From Singulisphaera sp. GP187 (lineage in GTDB: Bacteria > Planctomycetota > Planctomycetia > Gemmatales > Gemmataceae), in contig CAMAUE010000004.1 in the NCBI GenBank assembly GCA_945861245.1, positions 20,294-84,293 on the forward strand: DNA of 64,000 bases, read 5' to 3'. A model generated the notes under the pieces. It ran no database searches. It saw only the letters and a list, made by a program, of their open reading frames with translations, and was not told the origin of the DNA. Below are positions 46,650-55,652 of the stretch, one piece after another. Each line of letters starts with the position of its first letter. Positions within the stretch are counted from its first letter, which is position 1. The translations under genes and the position numbers were made by a program.

Positions 46650-48821
46650 TGATGGACGTCGATAAAATCGATTCGCCAGCAGGTTTTCTAACGCCAGCGC
46701 AAAGAGCAGCGTGATCATAAGCCAGGGAAATAGCTCGATTGGCTCGTCCCAGCGATCGTTCAATGTTTCCAGAATCGGCGTGTGGCGTTCTTGCGCGATC
46801 ACGGCATCCTTCCCAAGCAGGCGTTCGATCTCCTCGATTGGTACACGTGTCAGGTCGCTTTCGCTCGCGGCGATGTTCATGCTGAAGCGGACAACCTCGC
46901 GCGAAGTCTGCTTCTCGGCATCTGACGCGGTCACGGCATATTGGCCGACCCTAGTAAGCCGATCACCAATCCAGCGGTCGTTCTCGTCAAAGCGGATTTC
47001 CTCGGACCCGCCAGTCCAACTACGTGTGAACTTGGTGAAACCGGGCACGCGCGCCACCATCGGCGGCGTGTTGCCGAGAACGTAACCGGCGGGAGCATCG
47101 GGCTCCGCTTTTTGGGCGATCAGGTAGCGAGCGCACAGTGACGTCAGCGCAATGTAGAACGAGGTCACGCTCTCGCCGTAGTCGTTCCAGGCGTCGGCAC
47201 CGACCCGATGGAAAGCGAGATCGTCCATCGGCGTAGTCAGGAGCAGCACTCTACCGCCAGCCTTGTTCGTTTTACCGAGGACGGCGGGTTGACCGAGCGC
47301 GTCGTCGTAGCGAACGATGACCTGATCGGGATCGGTCGGCAGGACGGTCCAATAGCGCCAGGCCCCGCGCGGGCTGAGCAGGTAATCCACATTGTCGCCC
47401 GCCATCCAAGCGACATATGGCCGTAAGAACGGATGGCGCAAGTCACTGCGACCGAGATTCCACCCCGCCTTTCGCGTCGGCGAGACGACGCTCTCGCCAA
47501 ATCGTCCCGGCAGAAACGCTCGCGCCGGCTCCGACCAATAGGCTCGGGTATCGAGCTTATCTCCCGGCACGACGCATACCGCACCGCCGCCGACCACATA
47601 GTCACTCAAACTCCGCATCAGCTTCTCGCTCGGCGCCGCCACGCTGACGAGAAATACGCCGCGATAGGACGTCAGATCAACAGCATCGTCTGTCTTTTTC
47701 CGCGTGACATGATACAGCAACGACTCCAGCGCCTTTGCCATCGGCTCGGTGCGCTTCGGGTCGTCGCTTAGGACCAACACGCTCGGTCTGGCATCGAGCC
47801 GAAATGTCGCGAACCGCACATCGTTGTGAGCCAAGGTATCACGTGCTCTCGGGAATTTCACTTCGATCGAATGCCAACCCGGCGTCAGTTTCCACTCGAG
47901 CGTGTCGATTGAGAACGCCAGGGTTCGCCGTTCTCCTGCCTTCAACGCGAACGCCTGCTCCAACGTCTTCTCGCCCACTCGGCACTGGAGTGTATCGCTC
48001 ACGTCGCTGCCTGTCGCCTGCACCGTCGCCCGTAACTCGATGCACGCACCCTCGACAAACGTCGCACGCCCGGCAGCGAAGGCGACATCAACAATCGCGA
48101 CATCGCTCGGCTGGGCGACGCCAACGTCAAACAACAGCGTCTGTACCTTCGGCGCGTCGTCCAGGCGCTGGAGACTTGCGAGTGCAGCGCGGCCCCATGC
48201 TCCTGTCGTGCGATCGGTGAACGTGCAGACGAATCGCGGCATCGTTTGGCCCACGGGATCGTTCCAGGCGTCGAAGCGGCGTATCGCGTCGGCGATCAAC
48301 GGCGACACGGGCGATCCGGTTGGCTGAAGCTCGAGGTTCCCGATGCGCTGCCGGGCCTTGTCCAGCGTGGGCAGAAAATCCTCGCGCGATGCTCGACTTG
48401 GGTTGCCGGTGTCGAGAATAAGATATCGGCCATCGGGTGGAAGGTGATCCAACAGTTCGAGCGCCCGTTTCTTGGCGAGATCGAGCAGCGTTTGATCGCC
48501 GATCTTGTATCCCATGCTCGGGCTGGTGTCGAAGATTAGTATCATCGCGACGGGACGTTCTCGACTCAAGCCCAGCGATTCGTGAAACAGCCGAGGCCGA
48601 GCGAGGGCGACGCAGATCAGCACGATCAACGCCATACGCAACGACATCAACAGCAGATGGCGCAGCCGCAGCCGGCGCGTGTTCGTTTGGCGCTTCTGCA
48701 TGAGAAAGCAAAACGCCGGGAACGGCAGTGTCTTCGGCTTCTGCCCGGCCAGGAAATGCACTAGCACGGGCAGCCCGGCGAGCAGCAATCCGCCCAGTAA
48801 GATGGGATATGCGAATGTCAT
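46635..48821 (-). CDS. BatA/VWA domain membrane protein
   Basis: N-terminal MTFAYPILLGGLLLAGLPVLVHFLAGQKPKTLPFPAFCFL...LRMALIVLICVALARPRL; VWA MILIFDTSPSMGYKIGDQTLLDLAKKRALELLDHLP. Confidence 0.88.
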   Translation of the reverse strand: MTFAYPILLGGLLLAGLPVLVHFLAGQKPKTLPFPAFCFLMQKRQTNTRRLRLRHLLLMSLRMALIVLICVALARPRLFHESLGLSRERPVAMILIFDTSPSMGYKIGDQTLLDLAKKRALELLDHLPPDGRYLILDTGNPSRASREDFLPTLDKARQRIGNLELQPTGSPVSPLIADAIRRFDAWNDPVGQTMPRFVCTFTDRTTGAWGRAALASLQRLDDAPKVQTLLFDVGVAQPSDVAIVDVAFAAGRATFVEGACIELRATVQATGSDVSDTLQCRVGEKTLEQAFALKAGERRTLAFSIDTLEWKLTPGWHSIEVKFPRARDTLAHNDVRFATFRLDARPSVLVLSDDPKRTEPMAKALESLLYHVTRKKTDDAVDLTSYRGVFLVSVAAPSEKLMRSLSDYVVGGGAVCVVPGDKLDTRAYWSEPARAFLPGRFGESVVSPTRKAGWNLGRSDLRHPFLRPYVAWMAGDNVDYLLSPRGAWRYWTVLPTDPDQVIVRYDDALGQPAVLGKTNKAGGRVLLLTTPMDDLAFHRVGADAWNDYGESVTSFYIALTSLCARYLIAQKAEPDAPAGYVLGNTPPMVARVPGFTKFTRSWTGGSEEIRFDENDRWIGDRLTRVGQYAVTASDAEKQTSREVVRFSMNIAASESDLTRVPIEEIERLLGKDAVIAQERHTPILETLNDRWDEPIELFPWLMITLLFALALENLLANRFYRRPSEPGA

Positions 48822-48826
48822 AAGTA

Positions 48827-48889
48827 TTTCCGCTTGCGGCTTAGCGCTCGCTTCACGACACGCAAGCGCTAAGCCGCAAGCCGCGGAAA
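48827..48889. repeat. palindrome TTTCCGCTTGCGGCTTAGCGCT / AGCGCTAAGCCGCAAGCCGCGGAAA
   Basis: Near-perfect arms; same family as 44994-45056. Confidence 0.9.
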
Positions 48890-48914
48890 AAAGAGACGCT
48901 CGAAATCGCGGGCG

Positions 48915-49652
48915 TCACCGTGGGGCCAATACGATGTCGAATGCGCCGACTTTGTAGGCACCCTGCCCGACTCGCACTTCGCGCAGATCGATGATGAGCG
49001 ATGGCCGAATGAACTGATCCTCGCGCTGGTGTAGATCGCCGCGGAAATAGAGCTGGGTGATGAGCGGGCGGTAGTTAGTATGCCGCACCCAGTAATGGAT
49101 GTGCGCCGGCCGCCAGGCACGTGGGCCGATCTGATACGGGCCGGGGTGGATCGTCTCATACTCGTAGTACCCGGCCTCGTCGGTCATCAGGCGAGCGCGA
49201 TGGACAAACAGATTGGCGGCGGGCGGCGCTTGTGGATCGTCGTTGTCATAACGGCCCTGGGCGTTCGCCTGCCAAATATCGAGCACGACGTTCGGCAACG
49301 TTCGCCGAGTGTCCTGCGCCCACACTCGGCCACGGATCAGGAGCACGTTGCCCGGTTCGAGCGGCGGCGTGATCTTGCCACGAAACGGCGCGTTTTGGCG
49401 ATGGTACGGCCCGAGGATGTTGGTCTCAGTGAGGACAAAGTTCGCCGGTGCTTGCGCGGCAGGAATGGCGATGTCGCGCAGGCGATTCGCGGCGGGATTC
49501 GGCACGGGCGGTGTCGATTGAGCCACGAAGTGGCCGTACGCGCCGAGATCGCCGCTGGCTTCCGTCGGCATCGCCAGCGCCGGCAGCAACAAGCCGCCTG
49601 CAGTGACGCCGAGGCCAGTTTCGAGAAAGCTGCGACGGTTGATTGTGTCCAT
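48915..49652 (-). CDS. intradiol ring-cleavage dioxygenase-like protein with Tat-type signal
   Basis: MDTINRRSFLETGLGVTAGGLLLPALAM; LIRGRVWAQDTRRTLPNVVLDIWQANAQGRYDND, YEYETIHPGPYQIGPRAWRPAHIHYWVRH. Confidence 0.85.
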   Translation of the reverse strand: MDTINRRSFLETGLGVTAGGLLLPALAMPTEASGDLGAYGHFVAQSTPPVPNPAANRLRDIAIPAAQAPANFVLTETNILGPYHRQNAPFRGKITPPLEPGNVLLIRGRVWAQDTRRTLPNVVLDIWQANAQGRYDNDDPQAPPAANLFVHRARLMTDEAGYYEYETIHPGPYQIGPRAWRPAHIHYWVRHTNYRPLITQLYFRGDLHQREDQFIRPSLIIDLREVRVGQGAYKVGAFDIVLAPR

Positions 49653-49729
49653 ACGGCGGTCCTTTCCATTTTGGCTATTTAGTATTTCAAATTGTTTGGG
49701 TTTTGGTGCTTCAGTATTAATGGTTATTG

Positions 49730-50497
49730 TTAGTATCCCATATCTGCCAGCCGACGCAAGATCGAACCGTAGCGTTCGGCCGGATCGCGCCAGGTGCCTC
49801 GGTAGCGATGCACGAAGTTCGGCCAATTGACGAGAGCGAGGTGGTCGCTGTCCCAGGTCTCGTGGAATTCGCCATACTTGGCGGAGGCGACGGAGACGAT
49901 GCCGTCGTTGTCGCCCTCTTCCTTTTGCACGATGCCGAACGAGAGCAGCCATTCGGGATGCAGTACATGCCCGTCGTGCTTGCCTGCTACAGAAAAATAC
50001 TTAACCGTGGCAACATCGGGCGTAGCCTCGTTGAAGGTTTTGCAGTTAGCTCGCGTCAGATCATAGAACGCCTGATACGGCAGCCCGATCACGTCGAGGA
50101 TCGGCTTGATGACACGAGCAAGTCGGCCCACGCCCCAGTCGGCGAAGCTCGTGCCTCGGTGCGGCGTGCCGATCGTCGTCAGTGTCAGCACCATCGCGGC
50201 CATGTCGAGCTGCGAAATCATGTAGCGCGCATCGAGTCCGCCCATGCTGTGGGCGAGGAGATGGACCGGTTCGCCCGGCGAATTGGCGAGGATGAACGCC
50301 TTGAGCTGCTTAGCCCGTTCGACGACACCGCCCGTCGGTGACAGCGCCGGCACGAGCACGCGATTGCCCGCAGCCGTCAGTAGCTCCGGGATGTTCGAGA
50401 AGTAGCTCACCAACGTCGTGCCGCCGACTTCAATGCGATTGAAGCCGAACAGACCATGCACGAGCACGATCGGCGAACGTAGTTTGGGGATGATCAT
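49730..50497 (-). CDS. triacylglycerol lipase-like alpha/beta hydrolase
   Basis: SPIVLVHGLFGFNRIEVGG...YFSNIPELLTAAGNRVLVPALSPTGGVVERAKQLKAFI...VHLLAHSMGGLDARYMIS...TTIGTPHRGTSFADWG. Confidence 0.85.
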   Translation of the reverse strand: MIIPKLRSPIVLVHGLFGFNRIEVGGTTLVSYFSNIPELLTAAGNRVLVPALSPTGGVVERAKQLKAFILANSPGEPVHLLAHSMGGLDARYMISQLDMAAMVLTLTTIGTPHRGTSFADWGVGRLARVIKPILDVIGLPYQAFYDLTRANCKTFNEATPDVATVKYFSVAGKHDGHVLHPEWLLSFGIVQKEEGDNDGIVSVASAKYGEFHETWDSDHLALVNWPNFVHRYRGTWRDPAERYGSILRRLADMGY

Positions 50498-50514
50498 GAT
50501 GCACCGAAGAATAT

Positions 50515-50582
50515 GTTTAGCCGCGACGCGCCAGCGGAGCGCGGTTTGAATCCCGCGTTCCGCTGGCGCGTCGCGGCTAAAC
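50515..50582. repeat. palindrome GTTTAGCCGCGACGCGCCAGCGGA / TCCGCTGGCGCGTCGCGGCTAAAC
   Basis: Long near-perfect arms between two minus-strand genes. Confidence 0.9.
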
Positions 50583-51764
50583 GACTTTCAACTCGCGCCC
50601 AACTTCTGTGAACGCATCGATCGCGCGGTTCAGTTGCTCCGCCGTGTGCGCCGCCGACAGCTGGATGCGAATCCGCGCTTGGCCCTGCGGCACGACGGGG
50701 AAGCTAAATCCGATAACGTAGATGCCCTTCTCCAGCAACTTATCCGCCATTTTCGACGCCAACGCCGCATCGCCGAGCATCACGGGCAGGATCGGATGGT
50801 TGCCCTTCTTGATGGTGAAGCCCGCTTGCTCCAGTCCCGCACGAAGCGTTCTCGCATTGGCGTGTAGCCGGTCGCGCAGGTCGCTGCTCGTCGATACCAA
50901 CTCCAGCGCTTTCATCGCGGCTTTGATAATCGGCGGCGGCACGGCGTTCGAGAACAGGTACGGCCGCGAGCGTTGCCTCAAGTAATCGACGACCTCCCGG
51001 CATCCCGCCGTGAAACCGCCCGCTGCCCCACCGAGCGTCTTGCCGAGCGTGCTAGTGATGATGTCGATGCGGTCGAGACACCCGTGCGCTTCCGCCGACC
51101 CGCGCCCGCCGGAACCGAGGATGCCGGTGGCGTGGCTGTCATCGACCATGACGATGGCGTCATGTTTGTCGGCAAGAGCGCAGATGTCGGGCAACGGGGC
51201 AAGCGAGCCGTCCATTGAGAACACGCCATCGGTGGCGATCATGCGCAGGCGAGCATCCTTCGCTTCGATGAGACAGCGTTCGAGATCGGCGTTGTCGCAA
51301 TTCTTGTAGCGCAGGCGTTTCGCTTTGCACAGACGAACGCCGTCGATGATGCTGGCGTGATTGAGTTCATCGCTAATGATCGCGTCGTCCTCGCCGAGGA
51401 TGGTCTCGAAAAGTCCGCCGTTGGCATCCCAGCAGGAACTGTAGAGGATGGCGTCGTCCTTGCCGAGAAAGCGGGCGACGCCTTGCTCGAACTGGCGATG
51501 AATCTCCTGCGTGCCACAGATGAACCGCACCGATGCCATGCCGTAGCCGTACTGCTTTAGACCCTCCGCCGCGGCAGCGATGATGTCGGGATGATTCGCC
51601 AAGCCGAGGTAGTTGTTCGCGCAAAAGTTGACGACCTCGCGCCCGCCGACGCGAATCGCCGAGCCTTGTGGCCCTTGCAATTGGCGTTCGCGCTTGAACA
51701 GGCCTTTGGCTTGCAAGTCGTCGAGTTGCGTTTGCAGGACTTCGCGCAAGCGCTGTTGTGGCAT
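50577..51764 (-). CDS. kbl: glycine C-acetyltransferase (2-amino-3-ketobutyrate CoA ligase)
   Basis: [77 protein letters not shown]...[27 protein letters not shown]...[24 protein letters not shown]. Confidence 0.95.
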   Translation of the reverse strand: MPQQRLREVLQTQLDDLQAKGLFKRERQLQGPQGSAIRVGGREVVNFCANNYLGLANHPDIIAAAAEGLKQYGYGMASVRFICGTQEIHRQFEQGVARFLGKDDAILYSSCWDANGGLFETILGEDDAIISDELNHASIIDGVRLCKAKRLRYKNCDNADLERCLIEAKDARLRMIATDGVFSMDGSLAPLPDICALADKHDAIVMVDDSHATGILGSGGRGSAEAHGCLDRIDIITSTLGKTLGGAAGGFTAGCREVVDYLRQRSRPYLFSNAVPPPIIKAAMKALELVSTSSDLRDRLHANARTLRAGLEQAGFTIKKGNHPILPVMLGDAALASKMADKLLEKGIYVIGFSFPVVPQGQARIRIQLSAAHTAEQLNRAIDAFTEVGRELKVV

Positions 51765-51925
51765 GGGTGGGATCCTTAAAAGCTGTCAGCTATCAGCTTT
51801 CAGTATTGCACGGAACGGCTCACTACTATGATATTCCACCAGGGCGGTTTGAAGTTTGATCTTGGCGAATGAAGCACGAGCTGGTAAGCAGGTGACGGTC
51901 AAACCGAGGCACGGAGGTCTTTCCA

Positions 51926-52150
51926 ATGTCTGCCCCGCTATCCTTGTTTGACGTTCTTTCCCAAGTTAAAGATCCTCGTTCGCGTCATGGTCGACGCCAC
52001 CCTTTGTCGGCGATCCTCGCGCTGGCGGTGGTTGCCATGCTCTCAGGTTCCAAAGGCTATCAGGGCATCGCTCAGTTCGGACGCGATCATGGCATCCCGC
52101 TGGCACATCTGCTTGGCTTCCGCCGTGGCCAAGTGCCGTCGTCCACCCAC
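51926..52150 (+). pseudogene. 5' remnant of an ISAs1-family (H-repeat-like) transposase
   Basis: MSAPLSLFDVLSQVKDPRSRHGRRHPLSAILALAVVAMLSGSKGYQGIAQFGRDHGIPLAHLLGFRRGQVPSSTH is the N-terminal DDE_Tnp_1-associated region; similarity ends there and no DDE domain follows. Confidence 0.75.
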
Positions 52151-52242
52151 ATCAGCCCTCAGGCCGGGTTTAACGTCGCCTTCGCTTCGCTCAGACGTAC
52201 AATTCAACTGTCACCCCTGAATTCACGAGAGAAAATTCCGAC

Positions 52243-53916
52243 ATGAGCGACCATTACATTTTCACCATCGAGAGCCTCAGCAAAGCCTATGGCAAACGCG
52301 AGGTGCTCAAGAACATTTGGCTAGCGTTCTACCCCGGCGCCAAAATCGGCGTCATCGGGTCCAACGGGTCGGGCAAGTCGTCCCTCCTTCGCATCATGGC
52401 CCTGCAGGACAAGGACTTCCTCGGCACCGCACGCCTTACCTCCGGCTACACAATCGGCTTCGTGGCACAGGAGCCGAGGTTGACCGAGAACAAGGACGTG
52501 AAGGGCAACGTCGAGGAGGCCGTCGTCGCTACGCGCGGGATGCTGACGCGGTTTGAAGAGATCAGCAACAAGCTCGGCGAGCCGCTCGAACAGGATATGA
52601 TGGACAAGCTGCTCAACGAAATGGGCACGCTGCAAGAGAAGATCGATGCCTGCAATGCGTGGGAACTCGACCGCCAACTCGAAATCGCCATGGACGCGAT
52701 GCGGCTGCCTCCGCCCGATGCGCTGGCGAGTACGCTGTCCGGCGGCGAACGGCGGCGCGTCGCGCTGTGCAAGGTGCTGCTGCAAAAACCCGACCTGCTG
52801 CTGCTCGACGAACCGACCAACCATCTCGATGCCGACTCCGTCGCCTGGCTCGAACGGCATCTCAAGGACTATGCCGGCACGGTCGTATCGGTGACGCACG
52901 ATCGTTACTTCCTCGACAATGTCGCTGAGTGGATTCTCGAACTCGATCGCGGCGAAGGCTTCCCATGCAAGGGCAACTACACCTCCTGGATGGAACAGAA
53001 GAAGATCAAGCTCGAGAAGGAAGAGCGAACCGAAAACGCGCGACGGAAAGCCCTCGAACGCGAACTCGAGTGGGCACGCATGGCTCCGCGCGCCCGCATC
53101 GCCAAGAGCAAGGCGCGTCTCCAGGCGTACGAAAAGCTCGCCGCGCAGGAAGTCGTCGAGGATTCGGGCGAGTTGCGCATGCAAATTCCGCCGGGACCAC
53201 GCCTTGGCGATCTCGTCGTTCGCGCCGAGAACGTTAAGAAAGGCTACGGCGACAATCTTCTCATGGAAGATATGAACTTCGATCTGCCCAAAGGCGGTAT
53301 CGTCGGCGTCATCGGCCCCAACGGCGCGGGCAAAACCACGCTCTTCCGCATGATCATGGGCACGGAACATCCCGACGAAGGCAAGCTCCGCGTCGGCGAT
53401 ACCGTCATGCCATCCTATGTCGATCAGAGCCGCGATTCGCTCGATGGCACGAAGAGCGTCTATGAAGAAATCTCCGGCGGAGCGGAGTTCCAGATGCTCG
53501 GCAAAACCAAAGTCAACTCGCGCGGCTACGTCTCTTGGTTCAACTTCAAAGGCCCGGATCAGCAACGCAAAGTCTCCGAATGCTCCGGCGGCGAACGCAA
53601 TCGCGTCCATCTGGCGAAAACCTTGCGCAAAGGCGGCAACCTGTTGCTGCTCGATGAACCGACCAACGATCTTGATGTCGAAACCTTGCGAGCGCTCGAA
53701 GACGCCCTGCTCAACTTCGGCGGTTGTGCGGTTGTCATCAGCCACGATCGCTGGTTCCTCGATCGCATTGCGACGCACATCCTCGCCTTTGAAGGCGACA
53801 GCAGAACCATTTGGCACGAAGGCAACTATCAATCCTACGAAGAGCAACGCAAGAAACGCCTCGGTGCGGACGCCGACCAACCGCATCGCATCCGCTATAA
53901 GAAGCTGACACATTGA
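52243..53916 (+). CDS. ettA: ABC-F ATPase, EttA type (energy-dependent translational throttle)
   Basis: Two ABC domains ([98 protein letters not shown]) plus EttA-like linker and C-terminus. Confidence 0.93.
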   Translation: MSDHYIFTIESLSKAYGKREVLKNIWLAFYPGAKIGVIGSNGSGKSSLLRIMALQDKDFLGTARLTSGYTIGFVAQEPRLTENKDVKGNVEEAVVATRGMLTRFEEISNKLGEPLEQDMMDKLLNEMGTLQEKIDACNAWELDRQLEIAMDAMRLPPPDALASTLSGGERRRVALCKVLLQKPDLLLLDEPTNHLDADSVAWLERHLKDYAGTVVSVTHDRYFLDNVAEWILELDRGEGFPCKGNYTSWMEQKKIKLEKEERTENARRKALERELEWARMAPRARIAKSKARLQAYEKLAAQEVVEDSGELRMQIPPGPRLGDLVVRAENVKKGYGDNLLMEDMNFDLPKGGIVGVIGPNGAGKTTLFRMIMGTEHPDEGKLRVGDTVMPSYVDQSRDSLDGTKSVYEEISGGAEFQMLGKTKVNSRGYVSWFNFKGPDQQRKVSECSGGERNRVHLAKTLRKGGNLLLLDEPTNDLDVETLRALEDALLNFGGCAVVISHDRWFLDRIATHILAFEGDSRTIWHEGNYQSYEEQRKKRLGADADQPHRIRYKKLTH

Positions 53917-54012
53917 CGAGCATGAAGAACCCGCGTGCCCGCCAAGTGCTGAACGCGCGAGGCGTCGAGAGCTACCGCACGCCGCCGAGCAGTGGGGAAA
54001 TCGTGATGTATA

Positions 54013-54122
54013 CTTCGGGCGGTTGAGATTGTCGCATTTTCAGAGCCTGAGCGCCAGCGACGGGCACACAGCGGCCCTTCGCTGGCGCTCAGGCTCTGAT
54101 CGGACAATCTCAACCGCTCGAA
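54013..54122. mobile_element. MITE-like palindromic element copy 2 (110 bp)
   Basis: Outer arms CTTCGGGCGGTTGAGATTGTC / GACAATCTCAACCGCTCGAAG (20/21 complementary) and inner arms AGAGCCTGAGCGCCAGCGAcGGGC / GCCCTTCGCTGGCGCTCAGGCTCT. Confidence 0.75.
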
Positions 54123-54198
54123 GAATAGTGACTAACAAACATTTCCGCGTGGATTTTCCCAGGGCACGGCGAGCTGTATTTAAAACATGGGCTACGGA

Positions 54199-55548
54199 CT
54201 ACTTCATCAAGCCGCTCGCTCGGACGGCGAAGGATCCGCTACCGGAGAATTCTTCCCATTCCGAAGTAGAACCTTGCTTTTGAATGCGTAGAACCTCGAT
54301 GAGATTGCCATCGCTCCGACCGACCTGAACTGCCCGGCGCGTGGCTTTGCCTTCTTCATCGATCTGGTAGCAATTCATCGCATCGCCTTGTTTAATCACA
54401 GATGTCGCCGGCAGGGTCCAGGCTTCTGGACGCGGGCTGAAGAGCTTGGCAACCACATAGGTTCCAGGTCGCAGTCGGCCGTCCTTGTTCGGGAGATCGA
54501 TTTCCGCACGCAAGGTGCGTGTGCCCGGTTCCAGTGCCCATGAGGTACGGGTGATTTTGATCGTCGCGGGTAAACCAGGATCCGTGAGGGCCGGAATGCT
54601 GAGCTTCACCTCGGCCTGATCGATTTGAATGAGACCGGCGTCGACTTCAGGAATGGTGATAACAACACGCACGGGATCCAGCCGCGCGACGGTGAAGAGC
54701 CATTCTCCCTTACCGCCATTAGGTTGGACGAAGTCGCCGGTGTTCGCGCGACGTGCGATGACGATGCCATCGTACGGCGCGCGGATTTTGGCATAGCCGA
54801 GCATGGTCTCGGCGCGGCCGGCTTCGGCTTTCGTGACGTCCACCTTGGCTTCTGCGGCTTTGACGTCTGCCATTCCTTTGTCGCGGTCAGCTTTCGCCTT
54901 GCGAACGGCGGCCTCGGCGGAGCTGACGCGAGCGCCTGCGGCTTTGAGTTGGTGCTCCGTCTCATCGCGTGCTTGAATAGCGACGACATCGTCCTTGACC
55001 AGTTTCGCGATCCGCTTGAATTCGGATTCCCAGCGTTCTTGTAGGGCCTTGGCTTCTACGACGACGGCCGTCATCGCCGCGATGTTCGCTTCGAGCGCTG
55101 CAACCGCTTTTTGCGACTGATCGACCTCGGCTTCCGCCTGGCGAGTTAAGGCCTTCTTCTGATTCACTTCTTGTTCCAGCTCCGGCACGGCAAGCTCCGC
55201 GAGCACCTCGCCTGGTTCGATCTCCATGCCGGCCTTGTCGAGTTTCGCGCCGCGGATCTTTCGGCCGATGTCCGAGAGGATTCGTCCTTCCGCATCGCGC
55301 GGCAGTTTCACATAGCCGGATACACGGGCGTAGAGGTGAGTCTCTTCGTATGCCTGAATCGTGCCCGGCTGTTCGACGATGCGCGGCAGCGACGCCCGCT
55401 TGGGCTTGACCGTCTCCATCGCCGCCGGCTCGGATGGAGGCACCCGTTCTGTCGGCTGACGACACCCGACGAGGCCGATTGACGTGGCGAGCGCAATCGC
55501 CGCGAAACCAGGAATTATGCGAAGGAAACGTGCGTGCGTGCTATTCAT
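54199..55548 (-). CDS. RND efflux periplasmic adaptor (membrane fusion lipoprotein)
   Basis: Lipobox GLVGC; ...VEQPGTIQAYEETHLYARVSGYVKLP...GMEIEPGEVLAELAVPELEQEVNQKKA...YAKIRAPYDGIVIARRANTGDFVQP. Confidence 0.92.
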   Translation of the reverse strand: MNSTHARFLRIIPGFAAIALATSIGLVGCRQPTERVPPSEPAAMETVKPKRASLPRIVEQPGTIQAYEETHLYARVSGYVKLPRDAEGRILSDIGRKIRGAKLDKAGMEIEPGEVLAELAVPELEQEVNQKKALTRQAEAEVDQSQKAVAALEANIAAMTAVVVEAKALQERWESEFKRIAKLVKDDVVAIQARDETEHQLKAAGARVSSAEAAVRKAKADRDKGMADVKAAEAKVDVTKAEAGRAETMLGYAKIRAPYDGIVIARRANTGDFVQPNGGKGEWLFTVARLDPVRVVITIPEVDAGLIQIDQAEVKLSIPALTDPGLPATIKITRTSWALEPGTRTLRAEIDLPNKDGRLRPGTYVVAKLFSPRPEAWTLPATSVIKQGDAMNCYQIDEEGKATRRAVQVGRSDGNLIEVLRIQKQGSTSEWEEFSGSGSFAVRASGLMK

Positions 55549-55571
55549 GGTTGTCCCTCTCGATGTCATTG

Positions 55572-55649
55572 CATCGGCGAGCCTAGCCGCGTGAGCGGCA
55601 GGTTGGCGGACGAGTCAACGTGCCGCTCACGCGGCTAGGCTCGCCGATG
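55572..55649. repeat. 29 bp perfect-arm palindrome within RND operon
   Basis: CATCGGCGAGCCTAGCCGCGTGAGCGGCA (55572-55600) / TGCCGCTCACGCGGCTAGGCTCGCCGATG (55621-55649). Confidence 0.95.
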
Positions 55650-55652
55650 GTT

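Noticed and set aside
48915-49952. 345 aa start for the dioxygenase
   Set aside because: The first 100 residues are Arg-rich read-through overlapping the downstream end of the lipase gene; the Tat-signal start at 49652 is better.
52321-53913. 530 aa minus-strand ORF
   Set aside because: Antisense to ettA.
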